6,296 nucleotides of DNA from an uncultured Lachnospiraceae bacterium (GTDB lineage: Bacteria > Bacillota > Clostridia > Lachnospirales > Lachnospiraceae), in NCBI GenBank assembly GCA_934359535.1, contig CAKRLN010000133.1, positions 1 to 6,296 of the forward strand. Direction: 5' to 3'. Below, in pieces: positions 1-4,852 of this stretch. The position numbers and the translations under genes were made by a program. The stretch's first letter is position 1. Each line of letters opens with the position of its first letter. The notes under the pieces were generated by a model. It worked only from the letters and a program-made list of their open reading frames with translations. It did no database searches and was not told the origin of the DNA.

Positions 1-706
1 AGATCAGAACACAGGCACCGGAGAAGTCATCCCAGAAACCATAGTCCAGATCAAAGCTGTCAAGCACAGCTGACGGAACAACACTCAAAATACAAAGCAT
101 GATGCCAACAGTAAGAAGCATGGCATGTGTGGTGCGGTAGGCATCCTTCTGATCCTGAACATATTTGGCAGTTGCAAAATCAATGCAATATGGCTGCTTT
201 TTCAGATAATCCCATTTATTTAATTCAAAGGAAGCGAAGATAAACAGCCCTACCGCAGCCGCAACGCATACAAATAACAACAATACCCCAAATGCATCCG
301 CCGCACTGGATGAAAAGACTGTATTGTCATTTAACGCGTCGGCAAAGATTGTACCGACCGGAGAAATAATGCAAAGCAGTACCCCAAGCGCAATCAGATA
401 GGCGCGGTGTGCATTTTTCTTAAGATATGCCGCTGCCTCCTCCATCGGAAAGACCGCGGCTTTTGGAGCCTGACTGCTTCCTGTGTTAAGAAAGCTCTGG
501 ATTCCAAGACTTTCGGCAAGCTCATCGAGATTACCAAACTCGGAAATGACAATACCAATGGCCTCATTCTCGGATTTACCCTCGGACAGCAGCTCAGTGT
601 ATTTGTCTTCCATCATCTGTGCCAGTTCATATTTGGCTTTCTGAACCTCCGGTGTATTCGGTAGCCTTGCAAACATTGATTCTAAATAGTTTTTAATCGT
701 TTCCAT
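1..706 (-). CDS. HAAS-domain (permease prefix domain 1 / DUF1700-like) membrane protein, C-terminus cut by window edge
   Basis: This is an open frame of 235 codons with no stop before the left edge, so the C-terminus is missing. The start at 706 is chosen because AGGGGAA lies 7 nt upstream (714-720). Residues 1-70 form a charged helical domain with the pattern YLESMFARLP, then SEGKSENEAI, then EFGNLDELAESLG. That is typical of the HAAS/permease prefix domain 1 found in proteins encoded beside PadR regulators. Hydrophobic segments follow at about residues 101-121, 137-160 and 194-215, and a further one may begin near 229, so it is an integral membrane protein. The start codon lies inside the 3' end of the padR-like gene (14 bp overlap, different frame), implying translational coupling. 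In this family the soluble domain is thought to work with PadR in envelope-related signalling; the exact role and ligand are unknown. The family call is fairly secure, the function is not. Confidence 0.85.
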   Translation of the reverse strand, partial: METIKNYLESMFARLPNTPEVQKAKYELAQMMEDKYTELLSEGKSENEAIGIVISEFGNLDELAESLGIQSFLNTGSSQAPKAAVFPMEEAAAYLKKNAHRAYLIALGVLLCIISPVGTIFADALNDNTVFSSSAADAFGVLLLFVCVAAAVGLFIFASFELNKWDYLKKQPYCIDFATAKYVQDQKDAYRTTHAMLLTVGIMLCILSVVPSAVLDSFDLDYGFWDDFSGACVLI

Positions 707-1049
707 ACTCTGATTCCCCTTTTTGAATAAATTTTTCCACTACTTCTTTCGTCAGATTCCACTCTTGGCATTTTAACCGGTAATAAGCGCGCCCCTCGTC
801 TGTAATCCGATAATAGGTACGCCGTTTTCCATTTGTCTGGTCACTGTCGGAGAAGGATTCAATATAACCGTTCTTTTCCATCCGGGTAAACGCCGAATAA
901 AGAGTCGTCTCTTTGATTACATATTTCTCTTCGGATATCTGGCGGATCTGCCTGGAGATCTCATACCCATAGGACGGCTTTGTGAGAAGCAGATTTAAAA
1001 TAATGGTGTCATTGTATCCGCGGATGACATCGCTGCTGATATTTAACAT
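693..1049 (-). CDS. PadR family transcriptional regulator
   Basis: A complete protein of 118 residues, the size of the short PadR subfamily (LmrR/PadR-s1 type). Residues 14-60 hold the winged-helix core: TIILNLLLTKPSYGYEI is the characteristic first part, and TLYSAFTRMEKNGYI (about 49-63) matches the family recognition-helix pattern TLYPALxRLExxGLI. The wing follows at about 63-83, with the basic patch GKRRTYYRIT typical of PadR proteins. One C-terminal helix (about 84-109) should mediate dimerisation. The start at 1049 has a strong AGGGAGGTGA site. It is the first gene of an operon with the HAAS membrane protein, which it overlaps by 14 bp. TACTA-type repeats just upstream suggest it represses its own operon. 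The inducing signal is not visible; in this arrangement the HAAS membrane partner is a candidate, which is inference. Confidence 0.95.
   Translation of the reverse strand: MLNISSDVIRGYNDTIILNLLLTKPSYGYEISRQIRQISEEKYVIKETTLYSAFTRMEKNGYIESFSDSDQTNGKRRTYYRITDEGRAYYRLKCQEWNLTKEVVEKFIQKGESEYGND
714..720 (-). promoter_or_regulatory. Ribosome binding site of the HAAS gene, inside padR coding sequence
   Basis: AGGGGAA on the minus strand lies 7 nt before the ATG at 706. It sits inside the last codons of the padR-like gene, so ribosomes finishing PadR could reinitiate here. It fixes the start of the HAAS protein. Confidence 0.7.
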
Positions 1050-1052
1050 ATG

Positions 1053-1062
1053 TCACCTCCCT
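1053..1062 (-). promoter_or_regulatory. Strong ribosome binding site of padR-like gene
   Basis: AGGGAGGTGA on the minus strand ends 3 nt before the ATG at 1049, with the AGGAGG-like core 7-8 nt away. It is a near-perfect anti-16S match and supports the chosen start. Confidence 0.8.
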
Positions 1063-1070
1063 GTTTTTTT

Positions 1071-1116
1071 ACTATATCTGTCGTACTACGTGTGACGTAC
1101 TATGTCTGTCGTAGTA
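1071..1116 (-). promoter_or_regulatory. Candidate PadR operator: two imperfect 18-bp direct repeats plus nested inverted repeats
   Basis: Copies at 1071-1088 and 1099-1116 agree at 16 of 18 positions and share TCTGTCGTA exactly, with starts 28 bp apart. The second copy lies in a palindrome TACTA-N9-TAGTA (1098-1116). Between them is another inverted repeat, TA-C-TACGT-GTG-ACGTA-C-TA (1084-1102). The predicted transcription start (near 1110) falls inside the second copy, so occupancy would block the promoter and early elongation. PadR proteins generally bind such dyads near their own promoters; that this PadR binds here is inference. Confidence 0.65.
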
Positions 1117-1145
1117 AAAGTAACACAAATGACCTGTCATGTCAA
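1117..1145 (-). promoter_or_regulatory. Predicted sigma-70/sigma-A promoter of the padR-HAAS operon
   Basis: Reading the minus strand, the -35 TTGACA (1145-1140) is a perfect consensus. A 17-bp spacer is followed by the -10 TACTTT (1122-1117), which keeps the key T1, A2 and T6. The start would be near 1110, giving a leader of about 60 nt that carries the candidate operator. The spacer contains a short inverted repeat, ATGAC-CT-GTCAT (1129-1140). Confidence 0.65.
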
Positions 1146-1156
1146 TAAAAGCGAAG

Positions 1157-1195
1157 CGGATTTATCTAAGATTAAGGTTCCAGAAAGATAATCCG
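1157..1195. repeat. Inverted repeat between the terminator and the padR promoter
   Basis: On the plus strand CGGATTTATCT (1157-1167) is mirrored by AGATAATCCG (1186-1195). This gives a 10-bp stem with one bulged T and a loop of about 18 nt. It starts 12 bp upstream of the -35 box. Neither strand has a T-tract directly after it, so it does not look like a terminator. It may be a protein-binding site or have no function. Confidence 0.4.
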
Positions 1196-1197
1196 AC

Positions 1198-1244
1198 AAA
1201 AAAAAGAGCTTCCGATTCCCCGTAAATACAGGGATCAAAAGCTC
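1198..1244 (-). terminator. Intrinsic terminator of the chemoreceptor transcription unit (main hairpin)
   Basis: On the minus strand GAGCTT (1244-1239) pairs with AAGCTC (1211-1206). The stem continues through two U-G wobbles, GAT/ATC and CCC/GGG with one bulged A, about 14 pairs in all. It is followed at once by eight T (1205-1198). It lies 24 nt past the chemoreceptor stop codon and insulates the padR operon from upstream transcription. Confidence 0.9.
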
Positions 1245-1265
1245 AAAAAACATTCTTTCAGAATG
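1245..1265 (-). terminator. Short first hairpin of a tandem terminator
   Basis: On the minus strand CATTCT-GAA-AGAATG (1265-1251) forms a 6-bp stem with a 3-nt loop, followed by six T (1250-1245). It begins only 2 nt after the chemoreceptor stop codon. The stem is AT-rich and probably weak alone; the stronger hairpin follows directly. Confidence 0.5.
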
Positions 1266-1267
1266 AT

Positions 1268-2971
1268 CTATTTCTTTTTGTGGGAAACCTTCAGATGACG
1301 GATCAGTGCATTTAAGCTCTCTGCCTCACTGCTCATCTCCTGGCTTGCAGCTGCACATTGCTGTGCGGATGCTGAGTTCGTCTGGACAACGTCATTGATC
1401 TGATCAATTCCGGTATTAATTTCCTGAATTGCTGCAGTCTGGGTTGCCAGTGTATCCGAAATACCGCGTACCTCACCGGTAATCTCTTTCGATGTTCCTG
1501 CAACCGCCTCCAGCATATCAGCTGTTTTTCCGGCAATCACCATTCCCTTTTCAACAGCATTCACCGATGTCTCGATAAGTGCTGCGGATTCCTTTGCAGC
1601 ATTTGCGCTCTGCTCTGCCAGAACCGTAACCTGATCCGCAACAACCGCAAATCCCTTTCCGGCTTCTCCGGCTCTTGCTGCCTCGATGGAAGCATTTAAC
1701 GCAAGCAGGTTCGTCTGGGAGGCGATCTCATTGATCGTTGCAATGATCTTATCAATTTGATGCGATGCATCACTGATCTCATTCATGGAAGTCACCATCT
1801 CATGCATATGACCGTTACTTTCCGTAATGTTCTGTCCAAGACCTGCTACCTTTTCGCTGATGTCTTTTGCGTGGTCGGCATTCTGGGAAACCTGATCCGC
1901 CACGTTGGTAATCGTTGCGGTCATTTCTTCCACAACGGCTGCCTGATCGGTCGCACCCTGTGCAAGATCATTGGAGCTTGCTGCGACCTGCTCTGCGCCA
2001 CTTGACACCTCATTGGCTGCCCGCTGGATTCCTTTTACCGTATCGGACATGCTCGCTTCGAAAGCCATAAAGGAATCCAAAATTCCGATAAAATCTCCTT
2101 TCCATTCCACTTCCGGCTGCGCTGCAAAGTTGCCCTCGGAAAATTCCTTCATGGAACGCGCAATATCATCGACGTAAGTACCCAGAATACGGATCGATTT
2201 GCGAAGATCATGGGCAAGCTTTCCGATCTCGTCTTCCGAACGATAATCAATGGTTGTGTGCAGATTTCCTCTTGTCAGCTCTCCTGCTACCTCTTCAATC
2301 TCATGTAGCGGCTCTGTAATCGAAGTAATCACAGCTTTACTTGTCCGTCTGGAAAGCAAAAGCGCAACTATCACAAAGATAACAATGACGGCTATTCCGC
2401 AGATGGCAAGAACAATCGTAAAGATCACCGACTGGCTGCTCTGGGCATCTGTTACCTTGTCAAGCTCCTTTCCGATCGTGACCACCTGATCGAGCGCCGG
2501 CGTACACTGATTTAAGATCGCATCCTGTGCATCCTTATCATTTCCAGCCTCAATCTGCCCTATGATCGCATAACCAATCGTGCCCCAGTCGTTTAGTGCC
2601 TTGGAATACTGGCTGTAAAGATCCGCGTTTATAATTCCAGTCTTTTTCAGCGCATCCAGTTCACTGCTGACCTCCGCAAACTGCTCCTTCACCTTCTTAT
2701 CATAATCGCTGTAAGTAGAGGTATCCGAGTTTAATGCCATTTCACGTATTTCTCTTGCTGCTGCATTAATATTGATCTCGCACACCTTTACTGCCTGGTC
2801 TGCCCGGTCAACATTCTGGACATAACGCAGCATATTTCCCAACAGGAGAAAAATTACGACAAGTGAGATCATTCCTGAAACTATCATCGTACGTGTAATC
2901 TGCGCATAGCCGAATTTCAAACGCTTCTTCAAAGGCATCTGTTTAATTTTGCCATTCTGTTTGCTGTTCAT
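1268..2971 (-). CDS. Methyl-accepting chemotaxis protein (transmembrane chemoreceptor)
   Basis: The protein has 567 residues from the start at 2971. Order of parts: a short basic cytoplasmic N-terminus; TM1 about 27-48; an extracytoplasmic helical region about 50-180 that looks like a four-helix-bundle sensor; TM2 about 181-206; a HAMP domain about 207-263 (P221, then SEDEIGKL); a second HAMP-like unit about 264-312 (SEGNF, then [10 protein letters not shown]); and a long coiled-coil signalling domain about 313-567. The hairpin tip, about 413-446, has [20 protein letters not shown] and then GKGFAVVAD, the core that binds CheA and CheW. After it the usual VADEVR reads VADQVT (Q447, T449). There is no NWETF-type CheR tether; the tail is lysine-rich. 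The start at 2971 is preferred over an ATG at 3010 because AAAGGA lies 7 nt upstream and the predicted -10 box covers 3001-3006. It sits 83 bp behind the exporter gene with its own promoter. The ligand is unknown. Confidence 0.96.
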   Translation of the reverse strand: MNSKQNGKIKQMPLKKRLKFGYAQITRTMIVSGMISLVVIFLLLGNMLRYVQNVDRADQAVKVCEININAAAREIREMALNSDTSTYSDYDKKVKEQFAEVSSELDALKKTGIINADLYSQYSKALNDWGTIGYAIIGQIEAGNDKDAQDAILNQCTPALDQVVTIGKELDKVTDAQSSQSVIFTIVLAICGIAVIVIFVIVALLLSRRTSKAVITSITEPLHEIEEVAGELTRGNLHTTIDYRSEDEIGKLAHDLRKSIRILGTYVDDIARSMKEFSEGNFAAQPEVEWKGDFIGILDSFMAFEASMSDTVKGIQRAANEVSSGAEQVAASSNDLAQGATDQAAVVEEMTATITNVADQVSQNADHAKDISEKVAGLGQNITESNGHMHEMVTSMNEISDASHQIDKIIATINEIASQTNLLALNASIEAARAGEAGKGFAVVADQVTVLAEQSANAAKESAALIETSVNAVEKGMVIAGKTADMLEAVAGTSKEITGEVRGISDTLATQTAAIQEINTGIDQINDVVQTNSASAQQCAAASQEMSSEAESLNALIRHLKVSHKKK

Positions 2972-2978
2972 GTTATCA

Positions 2979-2984
2979 TCCTTT
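2979..2984 (-). promoter_or_regulatory. Ribosome binding site deciding the chemoreceptor start
   Basis: AAAGGA on the minus strand lies 7 nt before the ATG at 2971. The alternative ATG at 3010, which would add 13 residues, has no comparable site and lies upstream of the predicted transcription start. Confidence 0.65.
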
Positions 2985-3000
2985 CTAAAATTTTCCTCTA

Positions 3001-3029
3001 ATAATAACATGACAAAAGTACTATTTCAA
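3001..3029 (-). promoter_or_regulatory. Predicted promoter of the chemoreceptor gene
   Basis: On the minus strand the -35 TTGAAA (3029-3024) and -10 TATTAT (3006-3001) each match the vegetative consensus at 5 of 6 positions, with an ideal 17-bp spacer. Transcription would start near 2994, leaving a leader of about 23 nt. No motility-sigma (sigma-D type) TAAA/GCCGATAA pattern was seen in the gap. No terminator separates the gene from the upstream exporter, so read-through is also possible. Confidence 0.6.
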
Positions 3030-3054
3030 GCGTCATTTTGCTATTTTTTCAATT

Positions 3055-4839
3055 TTATGCCGGTTTTACCTCATCGAGCTGTGCCGTGTAAAGCCGGTAA
3101 TAATATCCCTTCTTCGCCATAAGCTCCTCATGCGTCCCGGTTTCCATAATGCCTCCGTTATCAATATATATAATCTTGTCACAACCGCGGATCGTAGAAA
3201 GGCGGTGTGCGATAATAAATGACGTCCGTCCCTTAAGCATCGCATTTAAGCCAGTCTGTAACGCTTTTTCCGTTTGTACATCAATACTTGAAGTAGCCTC
3301 GTCGAGAATAAGAATTGCCGGATCGGAAAGCAGCGTCCTTGCAAATGAAATTAACTGTTTCTGCCCCTGACTAAGCATCGAGCCGCGTTCCCTCACTTCG
3401 GTATCATAGCCCTCCGGCATTTTACTGATAAATTCATCGGCGCAGACAATCTTTGCGGCCCGTATAATTTCTTCTCTTGTAGCATCCAGCTTTCCATAGC
3501 GGATATTGTCTTCGATCGTTCCGGAAAAAATAAAGCTGTCCTGCATCATAATTCCCATCTGGGAGCGCAAAGAATGAATGGTTACCTCCGCAATATCCTG
3601 ACCGTCAATGGTAACACTTCCACCATTTACGTTGTAAAAACGGGAAATCAGGTTGACAATTGTGCTTTTTCCCGCTCCAGTTGGTCCAACCAGTGCCACA
3701 CTTTCTCCCGGATTTACCGTAAAAGACACATCCCTTAAAATTGTCTTTGTTTCATCATAGGCAAATTTTACATGGTCAAACGTTACCTTTCCCTGAATCT
3801 TCGGCATTGGAATCGCATTTTTTGCATCCTTTACCGTCACCGGCTCATCAATTGTCTCAAAAATACGCTCCAGATAAGCAATATTATTAATAAAGTTATT
3901 GAAAATATTTCCAAGGTTCATGATCGGCTGCCAGAAATACGATGCGTAGCTTGAAATCGCAACGATCGTACCAAGCGACTTATTGCCCTGTCCAAAGATT
4001 ACCAGACCGAACAGAAAAATAGCCGCACGCACACACACAGAGATTGCATCAATTCCCGGCCATACAAGGTTCGAATAACGCACCGCTGTATTCCAGGTAC
4101 GTCTGCAATCCTTGGAAAGTTCGTTGAAAATTTCTGCATTTTCATCCTCTCTTGCAAATATCTGCGTAATTCTTGCCCCGACGATGTTCTCCTGTAAATA
4201 AGCATTTAAGTTAGAATTCTTATTAGAAACTGCCTGCCATGCCTTTCTCTGCTTATTCTTAATCCAGAACATAAAGACTGCAAGAACCGGAACACCACAC
4301 AGTACAACAAGTGCCATCTGCACATCGACAAGAAACATAAAAATTACAATAAATAACAGGTTAAAGCATTCAAGGACAATGTTGATCAGTCCATTCGAGA
4401 GCATATCCGAAACCGAGTTCACATAATTGACCACGCGGATCAGGATTTTTCCATGTGGTCTGTCATCGTAATATTGAAACGGCAGCTCCTGCAAATGTTC
4501 AAACAGATCTTTCCGGATATCATAGATAATCTCCTGACTGACATCTACCATAATCCGGCTCCGAATCGTTGTAAAAACAACGCTCACAACATAAATTCCA
4601 ACAAGTACTCCGACAAGTGTAAATAAAAGCTGCATATTTGCATCCGGAATTGCAATATCAAGCGCCCTTTGAATGATCATCGGCGCAATATAGCCAAATG
4701 CCCCGCCAATACCACTTAAGACGATCGCAATCACCATCTGCTTTGCATATTTCTTGATATAGGAAGAAGCCCTCAGAAGATGCCGGATGTCAAATGGTTC
4801 TTCTAATGCCTCATCCTGCTTGTATGTATTTTTTGCCAT
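3055..4839 (-). CDS. ABC exporter half-transporter, catalytically intact subunit of a heterodimer
   Basis: Complete, 594 residues, a fused membrane domain plus ATPase as in type IV (B-family) exporters. About six membrane segments are seen near residues 33-55, 71-95, 150-170, 173-194, 260-282 and 288-306. The NBD follows: Walker A GPTGAGKST (385-393), Q-loop Gln433, signature LSQGQ (489-493), Walker B ILILDE with catalytic Glu514, D-loop SSID (517-520) and switch His545. The catalytic Glu and His are intact, but the signature deviates from LSGGQ. That is the pattern of the consensus subunit in LmrD/BmrD/TM288-type heterodimers, whose altered signature faces the partner's degenerate Walker site. 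The start at 4839 has an AGGAGGTGA site. It lies 11 bp after the partner gene, so 1:1 translation is likely. It probably exports lipids, drugs or peptides using ATP; the substrate is not determinable from sequence. Confidence 0.96.
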   Translation of the reverse strand: MAKNTYKQDEALEEPFDIRHLLRASSYIKKYAKQMVIAIVLSGIGGAFGYIAPMIIQRALDIAIPDANMQLLFTLVGVLVGIYVVSVVFTTIRSRIMVDVSQEIIYDIRKDLFEHLQELPFQYYDDRPHGKILIRVVNYVNSVSDMLSNGLINIVLECFNLLFIVIFMFLVDVQMALVVLCGVPVLAVFMFWIKNKQRKAWQAVSNKNSNLNAYLQENIVGARITQIFAREDENAEIFNELSKDCRRTWNTAVRYSNLVWPGIDAISVCVRAAIFLFGLVIFGQGNKSLGTIVAISSYASYFWQPIMNLGNIFNNFINNIAYLERIFETIDEPVTVKDAKNAIPMPKIQGKVTFDHVKFAYDETKTILRDVSFTVNPGESVALVGPTGAGKSTIVNLISRFYNVNGGSVTIDGQDIAEVTIHSLRSQMGIMMQDSFIFSGTIEDNIRYGKLDATREEIIRAAKIVCADEFISKMPEGYDTEVRERGSMLSQGQKQLISFARTLLSDPAILILDEATSSIDVQTEKALQTGLNAMLKGRTSFIIAHRLSTIRGCDKIIYIDNGGIMETGTHEELMAKKGYYYRLYTAQLDEVKPA

Positions 4840-4843
4840 ATCG

Positions 4844-4852
4844 TCACCTCCT
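4844..4852 (-). promoter_or_regulatory. Ribosome binding site overlapping the upstream stop codon
   Basis: AGGAGGTGA on the minus strand shares its first two bases with the TAG stop of the upstream ABC gene (4853-4851) and ends 4 nt before the ATG at 4839. This arrangement couples translation of the two exporter subunits. Confidence 0.8.

Noticed and set aside
407..664. Plus-strand open frame opposite the HAAS gene
   Set aside because: It is antisense to a better-supported gene, has no recognisable domain and no clear ribosome binding site, and its composition looks like a frame shadow.
1151..1157. GCGAAGC, a sequence known to form a very stable DNA mini-hairpin
   Set aside because: A single 7-nt occurrence with no supporting context is not evidence of function.
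1333..1536. Alternative minus-strand frame inside the chemoreceptor
   Set aside because: It is an out-of-frame shadow of the signalling domain, with an Arg/Gln-rich low-information sequence.
1757..2489. Several plus-strand open frames opposite the chemoreceptor
   Set aside because: All are antisense to a clear conserved protein, and none shows family motifs or start signals.
2972..3010. Upstream ATG at 3010 extending the chemoreceptor by 13 residues
   Set aside because: It has no ribosome binding site and lies upstream of the predicted transcription start; the ATG at 2971 has both signals.
3017..3024. AGTACTAT in the chemoreceptor promoter spacer, considered as a PadR half-site shared with 1097-1103
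   Set aside because: Only 7 bp (GTACTAT) are shared and there is no full TACTA-N9-TAGTA dyad, so chance is the simpler explanation.
3059..3097. Inverted repeat GCCGGTTTTAC / GTAAAGCCGG at the end of the second ABC gene, considered as a terminator
   Set aside because: The stem has a mismatch and a loop of about 18 nt, and neither strand has a T-tract after it. It lies in coding sequence.
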